Assembly: GCA_947650285.1 (NCBI GenBank)
Contig: CANTFL010001117.1
Location: forward strand, 1 to 64,000
Direction: 5' to 3'
Length of the DNA stretch: 64,000 nt
Origin: Hyaloperonospora brassicae
Taxonomy: Eukaryota > Oomycota > Peronosporomycetes > Peronosporales > Peronosporaceae
Each line of letters opens with the position of its first letter. Position 1 is the first letter of the stretch. Positions 1 to 9,868 of the stretch are shown piece by piece. Position numbers and translations under genes: made by a program. Below the pieces are notes generated by a model. It was not told the origin of the DNA. It worked only from the letters and a program-made list of their open reading frames with translations, and did not search any database.

Positions 1-374
1 GCACTCCCCAGCGGTAGGTTGTGGGAGTGGCTAGTGATGCCACAAGGGCTGAGCAATGACCCTGCTACTTTCAACAGATGCGTCACAAATCTGTTGAGAC
101 CGGTGCAAGATTTTGCACCGATATACTTCGAAGATGGGATCGTCCATATCCGGGCTATAGACGGAAAGACGGACATTGAGGTTCACAGAACACACGATCG
201 TCTGGTTCTTCAACCTATGTGCAAGCACAAGTTGTGTGCTAATCTCAAGAATTGTATATTCGCGGCTAGCGAAATATCACTTCTTGGGTGCATTGTGGGG
301 AAGCACGGCGTGAGCGCTGATCCCGAAAAGATCAAGGCGTTCACCGACTGGCCCGTGCCAGTCGATGTCAAGTG
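1..374 (+). pseudogene. pol: Ty3/gypsy reverse transcriptase, C-terminal part (broken)
   Basis: The frame carries the gypsy RT block MPQGLSNDPATFNRCV, then the catalytic box region, then LGCIVGKHGVSADPEKIKA, the usual thumb region before RNase H. The polymerase box reads YFED where the family has Y-x-D-D, so the first catalytic aspartate is replaced by glutamate. The N-terminal fingers and palm lie outside the window. The frame ends at TGA (372-374) after DWPVPVDVK, and the following 150 bp resume related sequence in other frames. This is a dead element copy, continuous with the RNase H and integrase fragments downstream. Confidence 0.9.
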
Positions 375-527
375 ACTAAAAAATATCCTTGAGCTAGCGG
401 TGTACTGGCATAAGTACTCGCGAAACTATGCTGAGATGACTGTTTATCCTTCTTGTTTAGTCAAGAAAAATGTGAAGTGGACATGAAACGCTGATTGTCA
501 GCGTTCCTTTAACGGTATCAATAAAAC

Positions 528-960
528 TTGATGCAATCGCCCATCTTGTCGATTGCAGATCAGGACAGACCATTTCATGTGGTTTGTGACGCCAGCAATT
601 TTGCAATAGGCTGTGTATTGATGCAATACGGCACAGAAGGCGTGGAGCGTGTCGTCTGCTATCAATCGCGTCAGTTGCAACCAGCCGAACGCAATCACCC
701 AATGCATGACAAGGAACGCCTTGCCATGAATTATGCACTGCCTAAGATTTGATTGTATCTCTTGGGAGATAGACCGTTCATTGTCTACACGGACCATGCG
801 TCACTGCGCACGGCCGTAAACAGTCCCCACCTCTCGCAACGAATGGCGAGGTGGTTGTCTTTCTTCGCGGAGTACAACGTCTCCGTGGAGTACAAACTAA
901 GACAACTGAACGTCGTCGCTGATGCGCTTTCGCGTCGGCCCGTTTTCGAGCCAACTACAC
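528..960 (+). pseudogene. pol: Ty3/gypsy RNase H domain (split by a stop)
   Basis: Two reading frames (about 528-752 and 753-1346) together cover a gypsy RNase HI domain. Recognisable motifs are VVCDASNFAIG, HDKERLAM, YTDHASLRTA and VADALSRRP. These contain the expected acidic catalytic residues (Asp in CDAS, Glu in DKE, Asp in YTDH, Asp in VADAL). A TGA at 750-752 separates the halves after LPKI. The domain follows RT and precedes integrase in the normal Ty3/gypsy order. Residues are conserved but the protein cannot be made as one piece. Confidence 0.9.
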
Positions 961-1179
961 CAGTCGATCGTGAGGCCTTGCCCACTATTGCGGCGCTGTC
1001 AGTCAGCGTGCCGTCGTCGCCTTTACTCGACGACGTGCGGAAGTTGTACGCAGGAGATACGAATTGCCTCCGTTGGATGGGTCATCTTGCAAACTCATCC
1101 CGGAAATCCTTGTCGGAAATGCCACTTCCATACCGTTTCGCTTTGTATCGGTATACGACTTACAATGGTATGCTTTATA

Positions 1180-1800
1180 ACACAGCAGTTGCTGACGACA
1201 CGCCTCGTGACGTCGTTCCCGATCATACTGATTTGAGTCTATGCATCATGTTCGAATATCACGATGCGCCGTCAGGCGGGCATCGTGATCGGTACAGGAC
1301 TTACCTCACTGTTAGTCCCGACTTTTACAGGCCCCGCCTGTTTTAGTTTGTCCGCAAGTACATTCGTTCTTGCAAAGTTTGCCAACAGGTGAAGCCTAGT
1401 ACTTCATCCCGTGCACCGTTACAACCTCTGCCGATACCGGCAGAATGTTGTGAGTCCGTTTCCATGGACTTTGTCTTCGGGTTTCCCAAAGACGCTCAAA
1501 AGCATAATGGTATTCTTGTGTTTGTCGAACGTTTCAGAAAGATGGTGCATCTTGCTGCAGTTCCCGAATCGAACACCGCATATGGCTGTGTGCGTGTCTC
1601 CATCAACACGATATTTCCACTCCACGGGTTACTCCGTGAACTCGTATCGGATCTTACTCTACGATTCACGTCAGAGTTTTAGCAATTCGCGTTCCGCACT
1701 TTGGGAACATAATTAAAAATGGCAACCTCTGACCGTCCTGAAACAGATGTTCAGCCAGAACGTGCGAACCGTGTCCTCGAAAAAAGTACTTGTAGGATAC
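1180..1800 (+). pseudogene. pol: Ty3/gypsy integrase, zinc-binding and catalytic core (broken)
   Basis: An HHCC-type zinc-binding segment is visible (EYHDAPSGGH and CKVCQQ), then the core with SMDFVFGFPKD (first Asp), LVSDLTLRFTS (second Asp) and a TDVQPERANRVLE segment carrying the catalytic Glu. The DDE residues survive but the frame is cut by TAG at 1,344-1,346, TAG at 1,681-1,683 and a frame change near 1,710. The sequence continues into the integrase C-terminal part. It is repeated with the same lesions at 18,110-18,700 on the other strand. Confidence 0.9.
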
Positions 1801-1830
1801 GTCCACTCCTTGTCAAGTTGAAGTGAATTC

Positions 1831-2535
1831 TTGCCGATGGTCGAATTCGCCATCAACAACTTCATGCATGCGTCCACGACGATTACAACCTTTTACGTGA
1901 ATGGCTTACGCCACCCACGTATTTCCGCCCTGATACAGAGTGTCTGGGTATGGGAGGGAGGGACTCGCTCGAGCAAAAATCGTTTTGGCTCTAGCTCATC
2001 ACGCATCATCGCACATGCCGATACGTTCGATGTCGATGTCGAAAATGTCGACATCGAAGAAGTTGATCTTAGCAGTATCTATTAAGCTGCTGCTACTTCA
2101 GACAATAATGACGATGCTGGAATCTTGAGCAGCGTCAATGATTGTGTCAGTGAGGAAGAGGACAACCCCCCCCTAATGAAGGAAAGAATCTCTTAGCAGT
2201 GCGCGCGAAGCGAACTGAAAGACAAATCAACGAGTCAGCAGAGACCTTCCTGCTATCGAGAAGCGGTAGTCCGTTTCGTTCAGGAATCCATCGAAAGTGC
2301 GGTGGATAGACAGAAACCGAACGTAGACCAAAATGGAAGAGAAAATGTTTTTTATTTAATGTTTATGACCTAGTGATACTGGCTACGGTAAACCTTCTTA
2401 AACACGCAGTCACTAATGTCAGCAGAAGTGACCTACTTCCGAAATGCATTGCTTTTTTTCGTGTATTGGACCGCAAAGGCAATGCATACACGGTTAGGTT
2501 GACTACTGGGATGCGCACGTGTAAAGAAGTGCAGA
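1831..2535 (+). pseudogene. pol: Ty3/gypsy integrase C-terminal region (broken)
   Basis: PMVEFAINNFMHAS and FYVNGLRHPR mark the end of the integrase core, followed by an acidic linker and an SH3-like C-terminal part read as LATVNLLKHAVTN, then FFRVLDRKGNAYTVRL (2,373-2,520). In many gypsy elements this part binds DNA or chromatin. Frames change near 2,085, 2,195 and 2,340, and an 8-C run lies at 2,166-2,173. A diverged homologue of this segment is at 17,500-18,108 and another piece at 4,745-4,965. No chromodomain of this copy was found directly after it. Confidence 0.85.
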
Positions 2536-3006
2536 AGATTAATGATGGACAGTGTAGATCGCGCAAACTGCATGAAGTACAAGATCGATATGATTGGTGG
2601 AGTGCTCTCGGAGATAGACTAGTTGGCACGGATGGTGGTGTCACATGACTTAGTGACATGAAATGACTGTGGGAATTATGCAGATTTATCTAGATAACGG
2701 TCAAGAAGGAGTATAGTCAAGTATCTACGATGAACCGATCGCGATCCGCGATCGAACGTTTGGATCATCAAGGTACAAGAACCGGATCACTCAAGGGGTG
2801 AATATCAACTGAAGTACTAGATGGCTAATTACAGTGGGATATAGATGAATATGGAAGCAAGCTGGAAGAGTGGATCGTCAAGATAATCAGGTATGCGAAG
2901 TTTCGGACGTGACGGCGATCCGACCTTGTATGCCCGATCGAAGATTCAAACGATAGACCACGGTCTATCCTTGTTGTGTACTGCTGATTAGTGTGGATCA
3001 CATACC
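2536..3006. other. No recognisable gene; transposon-flanking sequence
   Basis: After the integrase C-terminus the plus frame loses similarity to pol. The stretch contains several GATC-centred words (for example near 2,737-2,752 and 2,760-2,790) but no frame I can assign. A minus-strand open frame crosses it (2,825-3,418) and is low complexity because of the minisatellite. Confidence 0.5.
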
Positions 3007-3168
3007 GCGATCCATTACCTTGCGATCCAATGCAACGCGATCCACTCCAACGCGATCCACTATGGAACGATCCACTATGGAGCGAATCGAGGTGGATCAC
3101 ATAATATATGTGGATCTTATACCGCGGTCCACTACCTCGTGATCCACTGCACCGCAATCTAATACGGA
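3007..3168. repeat. 15-bp minisatellite (GCGATCCACT-type units)
   Basis: Five contiguous 15-bp units occupy 3,007-3,081, each built on GCGATCCANT followed by a variable pentamer. A 42-bp spacer containing GTGGATCACAT-type words follows, then three more degenerate 15-bp units at 3,124-3,168. Because the unit is a multiple of three, a minus-strand frame reads as a glycine/serine pentapeptide repeat (G-S-x-x-S type). The repeat sits between two gypsy fragments. Whether it is expanded transposon linker or independent satellite is not clear. Confidence 0.85.
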
Positions 3169-3745
3169 CTGTCTGCTGTGGACCAAATAAGGCAAGAAGT
3201 GAATTACATAGACAGGCGGTGCACAACATTTGACCTAACGAACAGATAGGCATAGTCATAGGGTTTGGATTTGGTTGGTTGACATTAAACAGAATTGAAT
3301 TTGCAACGAAAGACACGCGTCGACTTCTCCCGGGCAGGAACTTTGGCCTCCCGTTGAATAGAGAGTCAACCACGTCTCTGCGAGCTTTGCCATTGGATTG
3401 TTTGGCCAGGCGGAACATCAGTTTCCCCTCCCCAACTGCGATCGGACGCAGTGAACCTTACGGTTCAGGTTCAAGATCGCGAGACGGCTCAAGTGGTCAA
3501 AAGGCTTGCGGATCAAGAATCACCCGTTGCAAATAGGACTCTGGGGAAGCGCCTAAGTTATTAGTGATTGATGAAGCATTTCCACGCTATCCGCCCCTAC
3601 GTTTGACTGGGTAAAGCATTTCCACCCGATCAACACGTATCCCTAAGACGGTCAAGTATAGCTCAGTTAATGTCCACCAACAAGAGCACAACCCGCCCCA
3701 CCGACGAGTACACAAGGTGAGCAAGAAGAAATAGAGCACGGAATC
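3169..3745. other. No assigned gene; decayed transposon-like sequence
   Basis: The stretch has mixed composition and short open frames on both strands, none recognisable. A short stem at about 3,452-3,464 (GAACCTTACGGTTC) is one of the many perfect hairpins found throughout the transposon islands. Confidence 0.4.
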
Positions 3746-3749
3746 GGGG

Positions 3750-3905
3750 AACCCCCTCCATTTGTCAGTCGTCCGGGCGTCAGTGGAGAGTCGGGATCAC
3801 GAATGGTTTGTGATGGCCACTCCACTCCACCCCACATGAATCATACGTTTCATGTTGGTCGTCTCCGCCCGTACTATCAGCACGAGGCTCCCTTCGAGAA
3901 CGGAG
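3750..3905 (+). pseudogene. pol: Gypsy pol fragment: proline-rich linker and HVGRLRPYYQ motif
   Basis: A plus frame reads EPPPFVSRPGVSGESGSR and then NHTFHVGRLRPYYQHE. The second motif is the hallmark that follows the SH3-like integrase C-terminus in this gypsy clade. It belongs to a second element copy that resumes with the chromodomain at 4,243. No upstream catalytic domains of this copy are present, so it is a truncated fragment. Confidence 0.75.
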
Positions 3906-3952
3906 ACAGCCGTCACGTTCAAGAATCCCAACAGATTTTTGTGATCACGGAT

Positions 3953-4262
3953 TAAACATAGAGTTGGTCCTTCAGCAACGCATTCTCGCGACGAGCCTCC
4001 TCTAGCTCGTCGCGCAAATGGCGCTTCTCGGGTTCGTTCCTTATGCTGAGCGAACGTGAAATCCGATCGGTCCTTCTCTCGATCGGTACGGAGACGCCGT
4101 ACAGTTGACAAAAATTAGTGTCGACGATCGTACCCGTAATCGACGTACTCCCTCAACTGGGTCAGGTAACTTTCATCTTTACCTATAGTCTCCTGCAGGC
4201 CCGTCAACTGAACCGGACATTGTCTTTTCATTACCATCGGAGCCACTTGTTGATTGTCACGG
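3953..4262 (-). pseudogene. Antisense coiled-coil reading frame between integrase end and chromodomain
   Basis: On the minus strand a coiled-coil-like protein is read in two frames: LTGLQETIGKDESYLTQLRE (about 4,140-4,225) and, after a frame change, EKRHLRDELEEARRENALLK ending DQLYV and a stop at 3,953. The heptad pattern and charge are much more protein-like than the sense strand, which is full of stops here. It lies inside the gap between the RLRPYYQ motif and the chromodomain of a plus-strand gypsy copy. It could be an inverted piece of gag or a genuine antisense ORF; function unknown. Confidence 0.5.
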
Positions 4263-4470
4263 TGGTCGACGCTTTCACGTGGGGCGCATCTTAAGCCAAC
4301 GCGTGAAGAACGGAGTGGGGCGGACAAGTAACCTTGTCCTCTGGCGCGGATACCCACCATCGTATGACAGCTGGGTCCCTCGATCCCAGCTGATGGCTGA
4401 TGTTGAGGGCATAGTTCACCAGAACGACGTGACTCATCCGATTGGTCATCGAGCCCATCGGTATACACGC
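4243..4470 (+). pseudogene. pol: Chromodomain of a Ty3/gypsy chromovirus-type integrase
   Basis: The frame reads RRFHVGRILSQR, then NLVLWRGYPPSYDSW and PRSQLMADVEGIV. This is the three-strand plus helix chromodomain pattern, with aromatic residues in FHV, LVLWRGY and SW. Such domains at the integrase C-terminus direct insertion to modified histones in chromoviruses. The usual Y-L-V-R/K-W is seen as NLVLW, and the usual Glu before PRSQL is Val, so the binding cage is partly altered. The fragment is isolated from its integrase core by about 340 bp holding an antisense coil. Confidence 0.88.
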
Positions 4471-4744
4471 CCTTTTGGCGCTTTTAGACCAATAACAAGT
4501 TTGCAATTTTTTCCTGCATATAAGCCGAGATGTGTGCCCTACCCCAGGGCAAACATAGGGAATACATGTACCTATGGGCACATTGCGAGTTGTCAATAGA
4601 GGTCGCACAGTTTAACCCATGGGAGGCAAGGAATGTCTACCTCACGCGACAAACGATGCAGCCGGTACTTTGCACCGATTGGCGTTCGCTTTATAAACTT
4701 GACGTGTACTGCCATAAATTTTGGGATCCATTCTTCTCGTCATA
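4471..4744. other. No assigned gene; tail of the chromodomain fragment
   Basis: The chromodomain frame remains open to about 4,599 but leaves recognisable sequence near 4,480. Nothing else could be assigned. Confidence 0.4.
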
Positions 4745-4965
4745 GCGACTAAGCACTACTTTCTACGGTAAACCTACCTAGACATGTAGCAATTGACGTG
4801 GGTAGCAGCAAACTACTGCCCAAGTACATCGGCCTTTTTCGTGTGCTGTCCCGACAGGGCAACGCATAGACGACACGTAGGATGCATGCGCAACCTACGA
4901 TGTACGTGGGGCGTCTCCATCGTACTTTTAGTACGAGTCCTCTTCCGACGATGGAGATACCCCTA
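4745..4965 (+). pseudogene. pol: Third gypsy integrase C-terminal fragment
   Basis: Plus-strand sequence with frame breaks reads TVNLPR, then SSKLLPKYIGLFRVLSRQGNA, interrupted by a stop, then THPT-like and MYVGRLHRTF followed by acidic SSDDGD. It matches the integrase C-terminus at 2,373-2,535 in the same orientation but is a different copy. Coding sense sequence stops near 4,965, where a minus-strand coiled-coil frame takes over. Confidence 0.75.
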
Positions 4966-5407
4966 CGTTTAAGAAACTCCATTAAGTTCTTGCGCTCGCG
5001 CTCCAGACGGTCAGTATAGACGCGTAACTAGGAGAACTCTTCACTAAGATTAGAGATCTCTCAGTGAACTGTCCATAGCTCTTCAACAATGGAGCGGACA
5101 TCACGCTAAGCCTGAAGTTTGGCGAGGGCATCGTCGGCAATATCCTTCGCTCGATAAGACTCCCGATCCTTGCGTTGCTGCCTCACAGAATCGGTCAGAG
5201 CGTAGCACCTGTCTTACTCGTGATCCAATAACTCGCGCATACAACGATTGCGCGATCCATCTCGTATTGGTCGAGATGGTGAGCCGAACGACTTGGAGGA
5301 GGTTTTTACTCCTTCTCTATATCCTTTGGTTGACTCACTAGGTAGTCAACGATTTTCCGGAATCGGTCAGGATTATCATTAACGTCAAGCGAGAAGGAAG
5401 TTGTCAT
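4965..5407 (-). pseudogene. Antisense ORF remnant with coiled coil
   Basis: A minus-strand ATG at 5,407 opens MTTSFSLDVNDNPDRFRKIV for 33 codons to a stop at 5,306-5,308. Related frames continue with HHLDQYEMDRAI, DRESYRAKDIADDALAKLQ, ISNLSEEFS and YTDRLERERKNLMEFLKRR, broken by three stops and a frameshift. The end of this protein resembles the antisense coil at 3,953-4,262 (LR-Y-DR pattern followed by a charged helix), so the two are probably copies of one protein. It may be gag of an inverted element or an antisense ORF of a chromovirus. Confidence 0.5.
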
Positions 5408-6600
5408 TTCACCTTTGATTGGTAGTACGAATAGGTTAATTAGGCACGGTTTAGTACATGCTACCATAATAAATTGTTGTGATGTACGAGCCGGTGGCCC
5501 ATAGACTCTACCTTGAATAAGTTTGGTGGCAAGCTAGTAAAACCTATAGAGGAGATCATTTCAAACATCAATAGTGCCAGAATGGTCTGTATCAGCAAAT
5601 GTGGCCAAATATTCTAAGTCGGTTTTTGTAGCGCAGACGATTATCACAAGCTGGTTAAGCATGAATATATACGAGATAGTGTGATTAGAATGAAGGGCGG
5701 GGATAAGTCTAACGACTCTTGGGCATGCTACGAGTTGTTTTAGTTCGTTAGGTAATTTATGACAAGAGGAGTACAGATGACCTGTGGGAATAAGCTATAT
5801 ATACATGTTTTCGACGTGATAGCTCATTTTAGCAACATGCCTTGGCGAAGATGTTAGTTTACTAAATTAAGGTATTTATACACAGAGTCGACTAATACTG
5901 AATTGTCGTTAGCTTAAAATACTTTTAATGACAGCTAAAATACAAGCGTGCCAAATTTTCGTGATCTTCGAAAGTGGGTAAAAGTGCTATCAGGACTTTT
6001 TTTAAATTTTGTGGTATCATTATGTTCATCTGACTGCGAAAAAATCTTTGTTTGTTTTCATACTATTATAAGCCTTTAAACCTTTTTTAAACAATAATTA
6101 ATAATGCTATTCGTTTTAAGTTTGCACGGTCAAAACTAATAAAAAGTAAAGTAATGCATTGTTGGGATAAATCGCATTTTGTTTCTGATTCGATTAAATA
6201 TACAAAGCTTTTTGTGCATAATTATCAAATAGGATTATATAAATAAATACCACAATAATCAGCGACCAAAAAATACCCCTAGATCGATAATTACAAAACA
6301 ATTAATGATTATGTTTACGATACGCAAAATTGTTCATCTTCTTTTTTAAAAAGACTGGGACGTTAAACACAATTCTCCATTGCGTACCTTCCTGTGTTCG
6401 TTGGATATCCATTTCATTTTATTTTTTTAATCAAAATTTTTTAATCTTAGAGGAGAAACCTCTGATCAGTATGCAAATTTCAATAGCGATGACGTAAAAT
6501 TCAATCATGCGGCTACGCTTGAACGGGTCCTACGATTATGACCGAAGTATTTGCACCTTTTATCTCTTTTAGCTCGGCGCTTATCGTTTTCGTCAGGATT
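5408..6600. other. AT-rich intergenic stretch, no gene seen
   Basis: Composition becomes AT-rich, with poly-T and poly-A tracts and no open frame of note. It resembles the AT-rich blocks further right. Confidence 0.6.
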
Positions 6601-6603
6601 TCG

Positions 6604-7950
6604 TTAAAACGGGACCAGCTTCTTCTTTGGGCGCCCTTTCTTTTGTAAAATTGATGCGGCGGTACAAATGTGTAGCCCGGGCATTTTCAGCACGACCGGT
6701 AATATCTCATTTTGTAGTCCTTCAAAATAGGCTGCTTCAAACGTCTTTAATTTCCACGAGTCATATAAATATTCCATCATTTTTGGCAGATTCCCAGGGT
6801 GTTGAGCGGAAGTAGAGCATAGACGCAAGTGGAGCCAACGTCATCGAAGTACCCACATGACTATCAAACAACCTTGTCACAAATCTAAATTAAAAACTTG
6901 ACCGAAACAGCCCCTAACCCCTACTGGAAAGCGACAACGAAGAACATAATAGAGCATATATCTATTTCACCCCACGCCGCGCTGGACAGCGTTTTGTTTT
7001 CACCTTTCAAGATGCATATGAAGATAGTACCCTTACACACACATTTTTTCGCTTTGCTTACGCTTCCAACCCACTCACTCTCCACGTTACGCTCAATCTC
7101 CATGAAGCAGTCGATGATTGGAAGACTTCAAATACTTTTGAACGTTCTGTTAACATATTTTCACGTTTTTGCATGCAAGTTCTTCTTTCTTGAACAAGAA
7201 TAGTAATTTGTTGACTTTATTGATGGCCAACATCTTTAAGCCACGACGCACAATTTTGGCCACCCTAGCGATGTCCGCATCCGCCCTCTCGTATGATACC
7301 TTTGTCCATGAGCGAGCCAAAATCCACAATAAATTCTTCTACTTCTTTGACATGTACTTTTTGTTTCAATTCTCCATCATATGACGAAAGCAAAAAAAGC
7401 GGATAATGTCTGGTACAGTTGCCGTTCCCATTCAAATACACCTTGTCCTCTCTGAGATCTCGAATGCTGGATTTAGTTGGAGGTGAGATAGTAGGTTCGT
7501 TAAAAATCAAGTCAAATATCCTCATTCTCAGCTGAGGTAATACGACCGAAACAATTTAAATGTCGTTTTATAAATCGCGAAAGCAAGCTATCAAGAAGGG
7601 AAAACTAATGGAAGGCTTGAAGAAGGTCTCATCCACGGCATACCACTCTCGTAGCATGCCTTTAAAGATTAAGGCCTCTTGGAAATGACATACAATCCTA
7701 CAAACTCATCACCCACGATTTTGAGCTTCGTTTGTGACTTCTACCATTCATTTCAACCGTGTAGGTTGGAATGAATATTTATTGCATATTGTCACGCCGA
7801 ATAACGCAAATATAACCATTTGAGGGCAGGAGTACACTATTATAAAAAGAGGAAATCCCTTCATTATCCGAATTGATGTGGGCCACCACGGGTGCCACTT
7901 TCCTGCTAAATTTCATGGCCATTTTCTGACGGCAGGGCTAAACAGCAATT
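6604..7950 (-). pseudogene. Decayed minus-strand protein remnant with GRPKKK motif
   Basis: Reading the minus strand from about 7,950 gives successive protein-like pieces. They include MAMKFSRKVAPVVAHINSD, GMLREWYAVDETFFKPSIS and then an 86-aa frame (7,265-7,525) starting MRIFDLIFNEPTISPPTKSS. After that come VESEWVGSVSKAKKCVCKG (near 7,070) and a 74-aa frame (6,604-6,828) with MMEYLYDSWKLKTFE, ending ASILQKKGRPKKKLV. A GRPKKK-type AT-hook near the end is common in MULE-like transposases and some nuclear proteins. The family is not recognised with confidence; multiple frameshifts and stops make it a pseudogene. Confidence 0.45.
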
Positions 7951-8654
7951 TGTTTTCAATTTTTACGGGACAATTTGGATGGTTCCAAAACTTGGCAGCA
8001 GTGCAAAACAAATAACTTGGATGGCCAAATGTTTGTGAGTAGGCAAACCGCACCACAAACGAACAATCACCTTGTTCGCCCACAACTTTGTAACGTCACT
8101 TTTCCCTTAAGACAACACGATACCGCCTGTTTCTCTGTCAGTTGTACTAAATCAAAAAAATTGTAATCTCTCTTTTGTCCCTGTAACACCTTTTTTCGAA
8201 AAATCTGCAATCATGCTGCTTCATGTCGTCTCTTTCAATCTGATGTGCGCGAAATCACAAATGCAGATTTTTGCCTAATAAAAGGTAGAGGATTTTATAC
8301 ATCAGTAGTTTTTCATGTGGCAGTAACTTCTAATTAGCCGAAAACGACTGTGATTATTAGATCCAAGAGAAGCTGTAATTTTGCGTATCGTAAACAGGCT
8401 CTTATTATATTTTGTATTATTTATTCTTGTGAGATATTTTTCTAGATTCTCGTTGTTTATATTTCCAAGTCTTTATAATTATTTACAAGGTATGTTTCAC
8501 TTATATAAAACCGCATAAATGTAGACTAAACGTCAAAATAGATAAATGTCAGAAAAAATGGTACTATAATTTCAGTACTATAGTATTACAAAAGGCTTTA
8601 TTTTAGACTTAAATCAAGTAATGAAAAATGCATGTTGGTTCAGACAGTTAGATC
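7951..8654. other. AT-rich stretch without an assigned gene
   Basis: Short open frames only (for example 63 codons at 7,975-8,166). Nothing recognisable was found. Confidence 0.5.
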
Positions 8655-9376
8655 GTAGCCAAATAGCACCCGGCCCGCTTTTAAGTTTTTTTTAGCTGAC
8701 ACCAGGGCCTGTATAAACAATTCTGTAATATTTACTATATTTATGATAATACTGACACCACAGCTTCTTTTCTAATCTAGACGTTATCTGCAACGATGAG
8801 AGTCGTAGCTTGGCTCGCGCTCGTGGCCGTCGACTTGCTTTTCATAACTACGGTATTCGAAAACGATGATAACTACACATGTGTTTAATGAATTTAACGA
8901 TCAAGACGTTTGTCAAAGCGGCGTTTGCCCCCAAGTCGATGAGCGATATTGAGCAACACAAGTAGAAATACGTGTGTATATGGCCTGTAGCGAAGGTTAG
9001 CCTTTCATTCGCGAATACGCCCTCACCTCGTGTACCTGATAATCGCTGATCGGTTCAGCCTTCTACTTCTCCCCGTTTTATTGTTGGCTGAATAGCATTG
9101 CTTCGTTGCTCGCGCCATGTAGCTCATGCTTCGTCATTTTACGATCAGAAGCAAAGTACTACACGCTTTTCATAAGCAAAACATGCTAGTACTATTGATC
9201 TGCTTTAACTTTTCGCCAGAGCTCGTATACTCGTAAGGCATGACGATGCTCGATCACAATGAAAATATGACCCTCCAAACCCGACGCACCGATGGATATG
9301 TCCAATAATTGCCTTGCCCACGATGACCGAGGGGAAACGTACTGGCAATGGGACTAGTAGCCATGTGTATCTATAC
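8655..9376 (-). repeat. Repeat X, distal part, cut by the LTR-A insertion
   Basis: This segment is the reverse complement of about 62,472-63,316, in the same order, with scattered substitutions and one block of about 124 bp (63,040-63,163) missing here. Positions in the conserved part sum to about 71,842. It ends precisely at 9,376, where LTR-A begins. In the right-hand copy the sequence simply continues into the rest of X. So X was interrupted here by a retrotransposon. Confidence 0.9.
8796..8888 (+). pseudogene. Short signal-peptide-like ORF within repeat X
   Basis: The ATG opens a 30-codon frame, MRVVAWLALVAVDLLFIT then TVFENDDNYTCV. It has a positively charged start and a long hydrophobic core like a secretion signal. 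It stops early, and adjacent frames continue with INDQD/CQSG-like sequence conserved in the right-hand X copy. In that copy the segment after ATG-AGA is split by an insertion. It may be the 5' exon of a lost small secreted protein, or chance. Confidence 0.3.
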
Positions 9377-9817
9377 TATAAAGGGGTAGCCCGTTACATG
9401 ATATTGTCATCAAAGCTAAAATGACGATAAAGAATATTACGTTAAATATTCTTTTAACAATATCACAAAGCATGATGATATTGTAGAGATGACCGAAGGG
9501 TCTACTCATTGGTTGATATCGTGATGATATCAATCCACCAATCGCTGTTAGACGCGCGCAATGGGTGGAGAGTTGACGTCATCATACGTTTAGTTAGATT
9601 GACATAATTAAGTCAGGACAAACAGAGACACAAGATTGATAGGAATTCATTGTATTAAATAAAAGTTTTACTTTTACCTGAGACTAGATTGTTCACTTAG
9701 TCTCCTTTCCTTCGTCTATGTTGGTGCACCACTTAGCAGGTCACTGACTATCACTGTTTTTAGAGGAAGTGAGCTTCGTAATATAGGACCAGTACGTAGT
9801 CGTCGGTGTTTCGTAAA
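9377..9817 (+). repeat. LTR-A, 5' copy of gypsy element A
   Basis: About 441 bp match the reverse complement of 16,348-16,789 almost throughout and the solo LTR at 60,569-60,960 more distantly. The start TATAAAGGGG is a mutated TGTAACGGGG. A polyadenylation-like AATAAA lies near 9,657, about 160 bp from the 3' end. The end near TTCGTAAA corresponds to the family's CCCGTTACA. The U3 part is a chain of inverted repeats (9,403-9,428, 9,429-9,454, 9,457-9,484, 9,511-9,535). Gag begins 52 bp downstream, which fixes the orientation. Confidence 0.88.
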
Positions 9818-9868
9818 ACCGGGTAGCGCTTTGGAGTTCGACAAAGGACTACACTCGCATCGCCCAAC

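Larger units (their letters stand above)
1..1782 (+). repeat. Left arm of a large inverted duplication
   Basis: This stretch recurs in reverse complement at 18,110-19,892; paired positions sum to about 19,892 throughout. I found only four single-base differences (near 157, 217, 506 and 671), so the arms are about 99.8% identical. Both carry the same in-frame stops in gypsy pol, so the copy arose after pol was already dead. Homology stops near 1,782, where the left arm continues as integrase and the right copy turns into an unrelated orientation. The left arm runs off the window, so the full arm length is unknown. Confidence 0.95.

Noticed and set aside
3007..3168. CRISPR-like repeats
   Set aside because: Contiguous 15-bp units without spacers; a minisatellite.
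9818..9835. Primer-binding site after LTR-A (GGGTAGCGCTTTGG)
   Set aside because: It vaguely resembles an initiator-tRNA complement (TGGTAGC) but has no clear match and lies in decayed sequence.
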